A stretch of DNA of 64,000 nucleotides from Acanthaster planci. Lineage: Eukaryota; Echinodermata; Asteroidea; Valvatida; Acanthasteridae. The translations under genes were made by a program, and so were the position numbers. This document shows, in pieces, positions 22,901 through 34,879 of this stretch (within the stretch, counting starts at the first letter, position 1; each line of letters opens with the position of its first letter). The stretch lies in the NCBI RefSeq assembly GCF_001949145.1, contig NW_019091494.1:598834-662833 (forward strand), given 5' to 3'. Under the pieces are notes generated by a model. The model searched no databases, was not told the DNA's origin, and worked only from the letters and a program-made list of their open reading frames with translations.

Positions 22901-23559
22901 TTGACCAGTGATGCGCTTAATTAGGTTTGGGGTTAGGTCCAGGAGTTTGGAAACCGGGGGCCGTCAAGTATGTCAAGTCAGGGGTATGGAACAAAGGGGT
23001 ATTGGTGTAACTGTCAGGGATTTGCCAACGTGTTTTCAGTGAGTAAATTATGTTGTGGAAAGTGGGACACTGAACTAATAAGACTGCCATAATGGAAAAA
23101 AGGGGGAGAGTTTGACTGTGTCTGGAGTATGATAAAAATTAGTAAATGGAAGAAAGGTTGAAATGGGTATTGTGGACCATTTTCTTGCATCTTTGTGCTA
23201 AGATGGTGCTTTTATGACTGTGGAAAACAGGGCCCGGGGAGGGAATTAAATAATGTTAGAATTGGGAAAATTAGTCAGTCTAAGCAGAGCTGCCGAGGAG
23301 TTCAGATTGGATCGACTGACACAACTTTGGTACCGGGATTTAGTTAATGTGTTTGACGATTATGACTGAATCGTTAGTTTATCTTGGATTGTGCATAAGG
23401 ACTGGGTACTGACAGGACGTTTGTAATTAATTCATGTGAGTACATGAACCGGTACTGTACCTTTACTTAATTTTGTGACAGTGTATCTCCGCAAGGCTAG
23501 GGGGTGCGCGATGAGTCCTCATGCCCCCTCCTAGCCATTTGTAAATGTTTAACATTAGT

Positions 23560-23820
23560 TTGTTAGGGTACCTCACGCATTGAGGAAGTGAGTGGAAGTG
23601 AATAAACCCGCTAGAAGTAGATGGTATCACACATATCTTTGCCGGGCGTACCATTTCGTTCAGTGTCCCTTGTCCTTGGTGTAACGGGCGGTATATTTCC
23701 ACCCAAACGGATCCAGACCCTGGCCAAATCACGCGCGAGCGGCGCCGCGACCGGGCTGGATGGCCCGGCGAGCCAAGGGTTCGCGGACTACGGAGGAGAA
23801 ACCGCCACAATATAATACTT
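23560..23820 (+). mobile_element. LTR-like fragment, member 1 (tentative)
   Basis: AATAAA at 23,601 is followed about 85 nt later by GCGGTATATTTCCACCC, which resembles GCGGTGGTAAACTTCCACC at 35,014, itself about 125 nt after AATAAA at 34,888. The shared arrangement of poly(A) signal and this motif suggests two ends of related LTR-type elements. Boundaries and target duplications were not found, and no gag-pol is present. Confidence 0.3.
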
Positions 23821-24530
23821 CCAGAAAATTTAGTAACAAAGTTCGAGACTTTTGTGAGGGCTCGGGCAAATTGGCAGGTCCTTGATCCGTACGCTTATTA
23901 GCGTGACCACATGAGTTATAGGTTCGTGAGTCACCTGGGCTTCGTAAGTAATTTCACGCAGTGCCTGCCTAAGCTCATTTCATTTCTGCTTCAAGGAATA
24001 CGCATAATGATGTGTATTGTGTGTCAATTATCAAGAAGTTTTCGGTCTGAATCCCAGAGGGCTACTTTAATGTTTCGATAACGCTATAATGTCGATAATG
24101 TCTGGCCAACGCAGTCATAATGCGTTATTACTTTACTTCGCTGCTTGTATTTTACTATTTTTCTAGGAAGGTTCCCTGACAATTTGATAACAGGAAGGAA
24201 AACTTACAATTAGCAAGAATAAACGTGATTAAGTGAGTACTTTTGTTTCACAACTTACGAACGAAGAACAGAATTTTCAATTTTACCAAAACAGTTCCCA
24301 AATCGTTATTATTTATCATCCTTGGTATAAACTTCATGAAGTGTGCTTTTTAGGAGTTCACTGTGCTTGCTATGTTAGGAATTATTGCATTTTATTCATC
24401 ACGACAAGCTTTTCAATAATGATCATCAAAACATTGCCCACCATTTCAAAACTCCATACAAAATATTAGAAAAATCGTATACAGCCTTTCGATTTGATTT
24501 CTGTCTGCAAGTAATAAAAATGCATTTTTT

Positions 24531-24570
24531 CAATCAATAATAATAATAATTGAAAACTTATAATGCTCTG
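24531..24570 (-). repeat. LINE 3'-tail-like repeat with (ATT)n
   Basis: On the minus strand it reads GAGCATTATAAGTTTTCAAT followed by (TTA)n. It matches the tails at 45,303-45,349 (plus) and 60,188-60,235 (minus). Confidence 0.5.
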
Positions 24571-24866
24571 TTTCCTTAAAGATGATTAAAAGTGCAATAA
24601 GAACAGTACACATTTATCACTACGATCCATGTCGCTAAAATAGTTAAACTATCGCAAAAATATAAAAAAAATAAAAAAATGACCGTGGAACCTGAAACAT
24701 TTGAGTCTTCACAGCACCAAGAGCATGTGTAGGCAAAATGTGTTTAATAACCCATGATGCAGCATGGCTACCACTGGAAGGGGGTGTATGTAGCAGCGCT
24801 CCTGGCCTGTTCTTGCTGTGGACAGGTTGCGCTAAGTTATATAACACATGCTTTTAGCGTTCCTTC

Positions 24867-24957
24867 GTTTTGAACGTATACACAGTAGGGTCACTTGCAC
24901 TCCAGCCAATGAAAAGCTTTGCTTGTCAGGCTCCACCCACAGTTACCGCCTATTTTG
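24867..24957. repeat. Repeat gamma, left copy of an inverted pair
   Basis: Starts GTTTTGAACGTA and includes CCAGCCAATG, GGCTCCACCCACAGTTACCG. The reverse complement of 26,571-26,655 matches it in the same order. The pair encloses about 1.6 kb. Confidence 0.7.
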
Positions 24958-25498
24958 ACCCTCGTCTGCGTTACTCGTTATTGTCGCTGCTTTTAATAAA
25001 CCCCATAACTATACGTGAGTGAAGTAAGGACCCGGTTTAGCGCATAGATTCTTACATGGATCACGCATCATGCATAACACTGTAGTCGCCATTTGAAGTG
25101 AAAGATTGTTCAAAGGAGATGTTTTGCCGTGAAAATAATTTTTGCGCTTATTTTAATGCGCAGCATTCAGGTGATTGCTAACATGTAAAAGGAAAGCCAC
25201 ACTTGTCATTACCTCTGGTTTCTTAACCGTGGGGAAAAACATGAAATAGAATTCAAACATTGCAACATTGCGCGGATGACTCTGCGAAGTGATCAACACA
25301 CCCCGAATGAATTGTAAACCTCACAAATATAATCATTGATAAAGCATAATATAGGCCTATCAGCATTACGTAATCACGACTTGAACCTCTTAACTTATGT
25401 TTGACCTGAAGTTGAAAATTAGCCGGATAGAAACATAAACGAAGTTGTATGATCCCTCCACCATTCACCGGTGATAACGTTATTCAGCCAACGACTCG

Positions 25499-25630
25499 TT
25501 GAAAAATTCTTCACAATCCGCTTTTATTTTTTTGCTCACACAAAGTGGTGATGATGATTCAATAGCCGATCCTGCCACCTCAAAAAGTGTAGGGGGATAT
25601 ATACCTCATTCCCCGGGATTTACGCCCATG
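25499..25630. repeat. Dispersed repeat beta, member 2
   Basis: Counterpart of 9,929-10,050; see that entry for shared blocks. It lies inside the gamma inverted pair. Confidence 0.55.
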
Positions 25631-26261
25631 GTCACACGGTGGGGGGGGGTAATTCATCTGTTCAGAGCTCGACTGTCCCATGTCCGACATCGTATAAACG
25701 TGGCAGGTACATGTGTGTAGAAACCGTCATGTTCAATATTAAGTCGAAATTTGAACTCAGTCTTAAATCAAAGTTACTGTTTGTTTTTACGGCCTATGGA
25801 AGCTCAAGACCACACGCGTGCATTAAGCATGCCAGTAAAAGTTACATTTTTGACTAACCTGTCTTGGAAAACCAGCGCAAGAGAGGAACATCAGATTTTC
25901 ACAGATATGGTGACAAAATGACATAAAAGAAGTGCACTATAGGGCGCTACTGCCAATGGGAGCAAAATAGTGAGAGGGATGAATTCCGCTCCCAGCACTT
26001 GAATGGTTGTTCCTCTAGCAAAGGTTTACGAGACTGGACGCTGCTATGGACGCTGCGTACGGCCCCGGCCAAAGGAGAGGGACATCATTGACGTGCATTC
26101 TAACACTCTTCTGTGTCAGCCTTAGACGTTTAAGCACATATTTATAGCTGTTAATGAATATCTACAGAGCTAAGAGCCGAATTTAACATGTAACTAAATA
26201 TTTTAAATGATTTTAAAGCAATTTGCTGGATTTTTCACTTTCCCCTCTGACCACATATAAA

Positions 26262-26430
26262 GCAAAATATGAGACGGAGACCCCCCTGCTTCGTGTTGGT
26301 CATTGTTTGACGGGAATCTGAGGAATTCTTTTTAGACACTTAAGGGGGATATATTAGGTAACAGTAGTCTATAGTGTTTAAGGCGATTGGACATGTTGGG
26401 GTACCTATCTGTCTCATTTATTGCTCGATA
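26262..26430. repeat. Dispersed repeat alpha, member 3
   Basis: Full-length counterpart of 4,103-4,270 in the same orientation, lying inside the gamma inverted pair and ending about 140 nt before its right arm. Confidence 0.6.
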
Positions 26431-26570
26431 TATCTGACCATTATATTCAGTTTGTGCTTCCTCCGAGTCAGCTTTATCAACTGTGATCGCCCACCCAACG
26501 AGCTGCTGCATCACGAAAAATTCAAGAAGCGAACAATTTGAATAATAAGAGTAAGGCTGGGGACAGTCAG

Positions 26571-26655
26571 ATAGGCGGTAACTGTGGGTGGAGCATGATA
26601 AGCAAAATTTTCCATTGGCTGGAACGTAAATGACTATCCTGTGTACGTTCAAAAC
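26571..26655. repeat. Repeat gamma, right copy of an inverted pair
   Basis: Inverted counterpart of 24,867-24,957, ending ACGTTCAAAAC. Immediate flanks of the two copies do not match, so no target duplication supports a single insertion. Confidence 0.7.
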
Positions 26656-26949
26656 ACCAGGAAGACAATACATGCAGAGTCGGACGAAGCTTTCATTTTC
26701 CTTGCTGACTTTGCAGTTTATTGCCTGTGTTTATATATGTTTATGAAAACTCTAGCAAGAAATGACACAGCAGGAAGCAAGATCTGTGAGTCTTTACGTC
26801 CAGCGGCAGTGTATTTGTCTCGAATAAATTTTAATAGCTTATTGGGTATTTTCCTAGAACTAGCCCTACAAGACCTATGAAATCGACTCAAAGTTACTTT
26901 TGCTGCTACAAACGGAACCTTATATTAAGAGTCAAACATAATCATTTAA

Positions 26950-27133
26950 AGGCTGGTTCATACTTCACGCAAAAGCGAACCCGAAAGCAACTTTTTGTCA
27001 TATCAGATCGAGTATTCGCGCTACGAATTCGCAACAGTTCATCACATTTCAACTCGATCGAAATATCGCTGCAAATATTTCACGGTGTCAAATTCGCTTT
27101 GCTTACATGTTCAGATGTGGTATGAACTGGCCT
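26950..27133. mobile_element. Short MITE-like element with 14-bp terminal inverted repeats
   Basis: The left end reads AGGCTGGTTCATAC and the right end, reversed, AGGCCAGTTCATAC (12 of 14 identical). The 184-bp interior is rich in TTCGC/GCGAA words and has no coding capacity. No convincing target duplication is visible. It ends 170 bp downstream of esterase copy 5. Confidence 0.5.
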
Positions 27134-27302
27134 CAAGGCAGTGTCTCAAAATAACTAGTCTTTATAGTGTGACATGAAAGCCTTGTCAACAAATTTAATC
27201 AAAAGTAATGTATGATAACAAGACTACATGAACTGTATCGGCTCCTCTCAAGTTTATGCAGACACTCCTAAAGCAACTTATAGACAACTAATAGATAACC
27301 GT

Positions 27303-29606
27303 TCAGAGACGTTTCTTTGCAAATGCAATGAAATCCCAGAAGCTCTGATCCCCCATCGGTGTACAAGCCATGAAACAACTGTCGCCAGTGCCAAACATGC
27401 CGTGAAAACCTCGAAGATAATCCTTCAAGGTCACAGGCACTCCTGCCTTCTCCAGTCGCTTGGCGTACATGATGCCGTCATCCCTCAAGACGTCATACTC
27501 GGCAGTCAGGATGTACGCCTCTGGGAGTCCTCTCAGGTCTTCTTGCATAAGAGGAGCGAAGTCTGGATTCCAAAGAGCACCTTTGATCTCGTCGTAGACG
27601 TCTTCGTCCCCGAAGTTAGTTGAAGGCGCTTCGTACCCAGATTGCTTGAACTCATCTGGGACCAGGTCGTGAGAGAGACACCTTTGGACTAGTGGGGTTC
27701 TCTTGGCGGCAGCTGAGGTGTGGCTGTTGATCTGCATTGCATCTTGAACACGTGGCCCACCCTTTCTACCGTTTATGTAGAGGTCAATCATCCATGTCAT
27801 CAAGACTTTATTGAGCAATGTTGGGTAGTGACCATTCCATTGGTAGGATGGTGTCTGAAAGTCAAAGCCTTGTAAAACTGGATAGATCAAGACTTGGAGC
27901 TTGACCTTAGGCAGGTCTCGATACCTCTGATCAAAGGTAAGTCGTTGTGCTGTTGCTGCAGCCAGGTTTCCGCCAGCGCTGTCACCCATGATGGCAACTC
28001 TTGCAGGGTCGACGTTGTAGTCACTGAGGTGTTCGAGGAACCAAACGGCAGCAGCCGTGCAGTCGTCTATTGCTGCGGGAAAGGGGTGTTTTGGCGCTAA
28101 TCTGTAACTGTAATAAAATACGATATCATCATATCAATGAGGGTTGAGATGATAGTAATGAAATACGTTCTAGCATTCTTAAAAGGACATATTACATTGA
28201 AGGCGCTGTAATGTTTAAAAATATTTTCAATGGGCAAGTTTGAGAATTTGAGCCCCCCAAGATTAAGAAGTTACTTTTGGGCTGAAATTACATCAAAGCA
28301 GTGTCATTTGTCAGGAAAAGCGTGAAAATTTACAAATATTTAATATGAGGTTTGACCCAAAAGGTACCAGATGGTTTTCAAGTATTTAAAAAAGTGAAAA
28401 TTACGTAAACGTGTACCTTAGAAAAACACCATCGCATGAAACATTTTAAAAGTGCACCTGTCCACGGTATGCCAATGAGAGTGGACACACGTTTTGGAAT
28501 TGTACTGTTGACTAAAGACATGATAACATATCTTTAAAGATATCTCTTAGTCTTTAAACATCAATAACTTGGTTTTATAAATTCAGAAATGTTATGTAGA
28601 ATAACACCCACTAACTTACTCCACAGATATAAACACAGCCTTCAGCTCTCTTGCTATCTGCGACGCTAGTGCATGGTGTGAATCTGTTGAATGAAAAAGT
28701 GTTAGGAGCCTGACTAATTACAACTTTACGAAATTGGAAAAAAAGTTTTAAGAATATCATTTTCAAATGTAACTCCAACGCGAGAAAACGCCACTTGAGA
28801 CAACGATGAAAACCTCAAATATTACTTCATGCGTAGGCATAAAGGTAAAATTTCTACATGTGTGTTGGCATCAAACCTGTATTTTATTTTGATTGATTCT
28901 TGTTTTTTACATCATTATGAACAGATACTCGTGTCAAAAGTGGTATGCCAAAAATCCGAAAAAGTCTTATGTTTAAGGTAACTTAACTTGATCAAACGGA
29001 ACAAAAAAGATCCTGAAATGAGAAGGGAAAGAGAAAGCAATGCTTCCGAGTTGTGTTTCTAAGTCTCACCAGGACTGCCCCATATGAACCCTCCGCCGTG
29101 GTAGAGAACGATAGCTGGCTGTTTACTGGTCTCTCCTCCCGCTTGCTCATCGGTAAATATCCGGACTGGTACCCGGTCAAACACCGTGTCTCTGTACGGC
29201 ACACCAGGCCCGCCTCCCCGGAGGTTCGCCGCGGTCCTTTCATCTAGCCATTCCACGATTCCGGTAGGTATAAATGGGGTGCCATTAATACCCTAAATGT
29301 TAAAAGGAAAATATGTTCAAACCAGTACTCAGAGACAATACTATATGGGGCAAATATATATTTTGCTAGAGGAAAGCGTTTCACAACGGATATTGCCTCT
29401 AAGCATGACACCAAGAATTTTGAAAATGCATTTCTGGTAAAAGGCTTCATAACGCAATTTCAACTTACTAGCATCAGTTTATACGAAGATATTCGGACTG
29501 CCCATGGGCTATCAGCAACGTCGTCAGGGAATGGTAGGTAAGCCAAGTATGCGGCAATGCCCACCACAGAGGCGAGAACTACACCGGTAAATATACTTTT
29601 AGCCAT
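27303..29606 (-). CDS. AADAC-like: AADAC-like arylacetamide deacetylase, copy 5 (intact)
   Basis: Exons: 29606-29469, 29292-29070, 28683-28620, 28107-27303 (138, 223, 64, 805 nt), identical in every length to copy 4 and giving 409 aa. The anchor is MAKSIFTGVVLASVVGIAAY followed by PDDVADSPW. HGGGF is at 111-115, Ser185 in GDSAGG, Asp347 in EYDVLRDD and His377 in GFHGMF. The rebuilt junction reads ISVDYRLAPKH. Donors are gtaagt, gtgaga and gtaagt; acceptors end tag, cag and cag. The upstream 1.2 kb is collinear with that of pseudogene copy 3, so copy 3 and copy 5 arose from one duplicated unit. The gene is undamaged. Family and catalytic residues are seen; ER location and substrate class are known for the family only. 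Confidence 0.92.
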
Positions 29607-30790
29607 GATGTAGCTTGAGAGTGTGTTGTAAACGTCATGCAGGTTTGTTGCAATTCTCTGTGTTTGTATCGCTTGGTGCTACACAGAAGTTTGCTTGGTT
29701 GCGTTTGTGACGAGATTCAACGGCAAAGGTCTTTGAAAAAATTTAGAAACTGTTCACCTTCCTCGAGATCTTTGCAAAAGGTCTCATGCTGCCCTGTTGC
29801 AGGGCGACAATTCACGAAAGGGCGTTGAAATTTGAACCCTGCATGAGGAATAAGTCTGGCGTCGATTGCGGTGGGCATTTGTCAATACGCAAAACAATGA
29901 GTTCCCACAGATAATCATCGTGAGGGTTAAGAAGAGGTCTGCTGGCAGACGAACCTCAGTGTACACGACCCAGTCAATCATCGACCGGGTGCTGAGACTA
30001 CGCGTGGGTCGTATCTGCTCGGGCGTCGCACTGTACACTGCCCAAACAGATTTTTTTCAATGAAAAGCCATTTTATAGGTTGGGTAAATAATTTACTCCC
30101 CCAGTTCTGGACCCCCAAAATTTAGTTCTGGATCCGACTTTGAGTATATCACATTCGTTTGCACACGTTAACCGTTATGGATTCAACCACAACACTCGAG
30201 ACAAATAATAATCTGGCATCTAGTGGTTTCAGATTAAACAAAAGCATCACTTTTCAAAGTTGTAGCCGTGGATCATACAGCGAAGCCGAACAAAGTGTAC
30301 ATTGGACAAAAATAATATAAACATAGGAAAACAGTTTAAAGATCGAAGTCAAGTGCGGAATCCGTGATCTCACGTACGCCATAAATGTCAATAGATCTAT
30401 CGCAGCCTTTATAATGAAGCCGTTTCAAAGAATCACAGAAAATAAACACAGCAGTTAATATAAGAGGTGTGGTCAAAAAGGGAAAATTTTGAGGAAAAAA
30501 AATAGTATTTACAAACCTTTCCTAATGGGGGATGATGGCCTGCCGTTCTTGGGGAAAAGAAGTCAAACGTTTGACCCGGAATGGATTTTTTTCATTTTAT
30601 TCAAGGGGAAATAAGGGGTCAATCTTAAGACCATAACACAAAATCACACAAACTCTGAAAACAAGCTCGTCTACTTAACGTGTCAGAATCACCACTAAAG
30701 TGAGGTATTAAAAGATATATTATTTGATAAAACCTACATGTTCTCGATGCAAAGGTTCGATTTTAGATGACAGAGTTGATGACAGCGTCT
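29607..30790. repeat. Segmental duplication unit II (5' flank of copy 5)
   Basis: Collinear with 14,907-16,480; matched points are listed there. The block is shorter by about 350 bp, from differences between the GTAGCC and TTAAAAGATATAT landmarks. It should include the copy 5 promoter. Confidence 0.75.
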
Positions 30791-30929
30791 TCACTGTAAA
30801 ACCAAACGCCCATTATAAACGTTAATTGCGTTAACTGCGTTAATTGTAAACTTTAATTAATAAACACGTTGTTGGAAATAAATGTGTTTCGGTTGCAGAA
30901 AGTTTTACCACCCAATAACCCGTGTTTAA

Positions 30930-31020
30930 GTTTGCGTGGTTGTAGATGTGACGAGATTGGCAGCAAAGGTCGTTGACAAAGTTTGGAGACCCCGTCCCAA
31001 AAGAGGTCTTGGGTTATAAT
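30930..31020. repeat. Third copy of the esterase promoter-proximal block
   Basis: TTGCGTGGTTGTAGATGTGA, GCAAAGGTCGTTGACAAA and TTTGGAGAC follow the order found just upstream of copy 3 (about 14,995-15,055) and copy 5 (about 29,690-29,750). No exon 1 is attached, so this is the remnant of a lost gene copy's 5' flank. Confidence 0.6.
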
Positions 31021-31094
31021 TTCAAATTTCATTTTATTTATGACTGTGTTTTTCCTTTTGAATACTGTAACTGTTCTTTCCTGAGCTTTTGACC

Positions 31095-31138
31095 ATTTGG
31101 GTGGGTACCCACCCACCCAGCCACCCACCCACCCACTT
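31095..31138. repeat. (ACCC)n-type microsatellite
   Basis: A short run of CACC/ACCC repeats on the plus strand next to a GGGTGGG stretch, giving a small GC-rich self-complementary patch. Confidence 0.7.
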
Positions 31139-31139
31139 G

Positions 31140-33860
31140 CTCTCCTTGACCGAGCTTTGGGCTGATCTACTGAGGTTTTGTCAGACGCGAGATTCAGGGG
31201 GCTACAGAAACTTCAACAGATGGTGGACCGATTAATGTTGCTATTTCAATAATTTAAAGTGGATATCTGATGGAACCTTTCTTTTTTATGATTGATGTGA
31301 TGATCCCAGAGTCACTTGATTGACTTATTAAGTATAATTGAGTTTTTATGACTTAATCACAGACCTGTAAATAATTAAATAATTCTGTAAGAAGTTAACT
31401 TTCTAATACCATATCGAGCTCGTGTTGTAAATATTGGAATACAGAATATTGGAATTCCAGAAGACCGTTTTATCTTGTTATTTCTTTTAATTGTCGGTGC
31501 ATCCTCAAGGATCCGGGGTTGCCATTCCTAATTGTGAATAGTCAAATGTCGGAGTGGTGACACCATGAGGGTTTAATTGGAAAGAGTGTATTTGTTTAGA
31601 ATTCTAGAACCACCATTGCATTTTTAGTACTACGTGTATAATAGACAATATGATTATGGAGAAGTCCGTACTCTTAATTGAGGAACAGGGGAGGACCATT
31701 CTCGCATTTTTTTAGTACATATTATAGGCCTAAGGACTGAAAAAGTGACCGAGTTGAGTGTCGCTCTTGAACTAATAAATGGATTATTTTTGTTTGTTTT
31801 TTGCCTTTTTGGCTTTGTTCACAGAGGAGGAGTACTGTTTCTTTTATTTGGAAGACGTTATAGACAGCTCTTTTCTCTTCTGTGAAAGCTTGGTGGCTCT
31901 GAAAAGAGCCTTTGGTTTGTGGTGAGCAAAGAACTACTCATTGTCGCCCGTCCCGTATAGCTGGAAACAAATCCTTTTTTGCTCCTCACACTCGACGATG
32001 ATGATTAAGACTTGGCCTGCCGCAGCTCCATAGGCCCACCGTTCTCTACTCGAGCATCCTTCAGGCCTAACCCCGCTATCCCTGCAGGAACCAGTTGGGT
32101 CTCAATCAAAGTGAATTTTGAGTGGTATTCCTTTAACGTTCAGTGTCCCAGTTCCATCGAAAACTCCGCCATTTTTTTACTTTGAGGCAGTCAGGAGCCT
32201 TGCCCCGCATGAGGTCTTCCTCTAGATTAAAGGCCCGTTTCCGAACCTGATTTCTCAGGCCGGCAAATGGACAGCTTCTCTTTTGACCTGGTGTAGTACC
32301 TATGGTAGGCCTGGGGTGAGCCTGGTGTGCTTTTATATTGTCTTGCTTTTTTCTGAACGGGTTGTTGAGGAATGGCTGGTGCTGTCCGCAGAGTATGCAG
32401 TCATCCACAGCAGGAGATCTCGAGTTTTTCCCCTCATGATTTCCTAAGCCCAGGCCAGGTAGACAGACCAGTTCCTCGTTAACCATCTCATCATGTTCAG
32501 AGCTTGCCCGGAAATATGGGGCTTATACTCAAGCTATCGTACTTACGATGCCCTGCCAAGTAAGGCTCCAACGATAAGACAAAAGAAGTTCAGCTCGTAT
32601 AGGTGAATGATCATGGGATGCGCAGCCGTGAGAGTTTTATCATTTTACAGGTCTCCTGCTCTGCGTGGGGTATGCCTATACGTTTTTACAAACACATTGA
32701 CTTTAATAAAATTAATCACTAACGTTGAATTGATCTTACGAAGTTTTACAACCATATTATCTAGTTTTGATCGCTTTAATTGGAACACAAACACCGCACT
32801 TAGTGCAAATCCTGTAAGCATGTTATGTTGTCTGTAAGCCCGGGATATATAGCAGATTGAGTGACCAACGATGTTTGGTAGATCTGGCAGATGATACTAA
32901 TTGGGGTGGACTTGCCAACTGGCAGTATTCACAGATTGGGCGGTTGTCAAGATACACAGTGAAATCCTGTTTGGGTTGCGACTAGGTTTTTAAAAGAGAC
33001 ATATACGTCATGATGAGGACAACCATGAAATTTCGATTTAATCCAACATAGTTGTCGTCCCTGGCCTCACGTTACACGGGTCAACCCTAGTAAATTATTG
33101 AGCACATCAATAGGAAAAGCTGCCATGTTTATACCATGATATACATTTATTTTCCAAATTTCCTTATTCCAAATACGGTCTGAAGATCCTCCCTCGCCAT
33201 AGTACTGGTAGAAGAGAAAAACTGAATTGAAAAACCAGCTGCTCTCAGTGTCTGTGAACATACAAAAGCAATATCTAGTATCCCAAACGTTGCTTCCAAA
33301 CGCAGGTACATACAAGACACTTTTATACAGACCGAAACTCTTAAAATTGTTTTGAATTATAAAGTGGATAATAATTATCTTCTAACAGGAAAAGGTCTTG
33401 GAAAAGCTCTGGTGGGGAACGTTGCCGAGATGGGTGGAGGTGAGATGTGTCTCTACTCTAAGCACGTGCATACATATTAGGCCATGTACAAAATATGCTT
33501 TCTTGTGCAGCGGTTTCGGTTTCGGTTTTTTTTTAGTTTGAGTTGAGGTTTCGGTTCTGTGGCTTCCAAACGACTTAAAACCTGGTTTCTTTTTCGTAAT
33601 TAAAAGCATTTGACTTTGTTTTGCATCCTTCAAAATGAATGAATGTGCTTTACGTTTCATTTGAAAGGTTACAAGTAGGTGTATGGGATCTTGGTTTGAC
33701 GTATTCGTTGCCAGTTACAACAAATGTGAAATCTTATTCGCTGAAAATCTGTCTTACACCATGACGCTTCGGTATTGCGTATTCACTGTCATGTGATTCA
33801 AATTCGCAACACACGCGTTCAATTGCAAAGTATTGTGGCGAAACAGGGTAGCTGCGCAGA
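31140..33860. other. No recognisable gene
   Basis: The longest open stretch (minus, 32,486-32,133, basic and Pro-poor) resembles no known family and has no visible homologous neighbours. No SINE, LINE or exon signature was recognised. Confidence 0.45.
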
Positions 33861-34615
33861 CTTGTGTTTAGTCTGGGTCATTAATAATTCAGGAGCGTCT
33901 TAATCATGCATTAAACATGCATGCGGCAACCAATCAGAGGCGCGCATTACCTTAGGTCTGGGCGCTGGCTTCGTGGGTTGCCGGGACTTCTCAAGATGGC
34001 AGCGTGCTTACCAGAGCTCTGTGGAGTTGTGTTTCGAGAGTAAATCTGACGTACGACCGCTGGTGGTTGGGGATCTACCTCAAGTGTACCTGGTGCGATC
34101 GGTTAGTATGGTGCTTGTTCTCAGTTGCCGGAGCTGCCGATTATATCAGATCTCTTTGAAGATTGGGAATCGTTAGACAGTCTCGTTTATTAAAGAAGCG
34201 GTAGATTATAGGGTTAGGGAACCCGGGGAATTAGCGAAGCTTAGACTAGACGGATTGTGTGCCGTTGTTCCATGCTTGTTGGCATAGCGACGGTTGGTTG
34301 CGGTCCTGGTCTGGGAGCTTGCTTTCCTCGTTGAGGTTTACTGGGTGCAGGTTTCCGTTAGAGTCTGGTGAGGACTATTATAATCGCCTTCTTAATCAAC
34401 TTACCTGTGTTATTTCATAATAACTTGAAGTGGGTGAGGGTTATTTAAGTCACCTGAAACCTTGTTGCAGTTTGGGAACTGTGTTGCTTTGTAAGGCAGT
34501 ACAGATTATTCTTGTATAAGTCTACCCTGTTGTGTTGTACAGTTACGAAGATTGTAATTGCTTGTGTGGTCAAGACTTATCAGTTATAAGCCATCAGTAG
34601 ATTATTTATTTAAAC

Positions 34616-34760
34616 TTGAGGGTTACCCTGATCATTGTGAGGGTTACCTGGTTATTGTAAGGGTTACCCTGATCACTTTGAGGGTTACTTGGTTATTGTG
34701 AAGGTTACCCTGATCGCTGTGAGGTTTACCCTGATCACCGTGAGGGTTATTCTGGTGTAG
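34616..34760. repeat. 20-21-nt minisatellite (GGGTTACCCTGATCA type)
   Basis: Nearly seven copies of GGGTTACCCTGATCATTGTG alternate with a variant GGGTTACCTGGTTATTG form, giving a higher-order 41-nt rhythm in the first half. Confidence 0.85.
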
Positions 34761-34879
34761 GTTAAGGATAAGGCTGATTAATCACGTTTGTGGTGCAGTT
34801 GACCACGTAGGACTATCTCCCCGTGAGGATAATTTTCTATATAATTAATTGCTGTTGTATATAAAGGATAACTGAGCAC

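Noticed and set aside
27228-27623. Open frame of about 130 codons on the plus strand
   Set aside because: It is the antisense of esterase copy 5 exon 4; the same antisense frame recurs over copies 2 and 4 because the coding strand is conserved.
32133-32486. 117-codon basic frame on the minus strand
   Set aside because: Not similar to any family I recognise and unsupported by neighbours; chance length is plausible in this much sequence.
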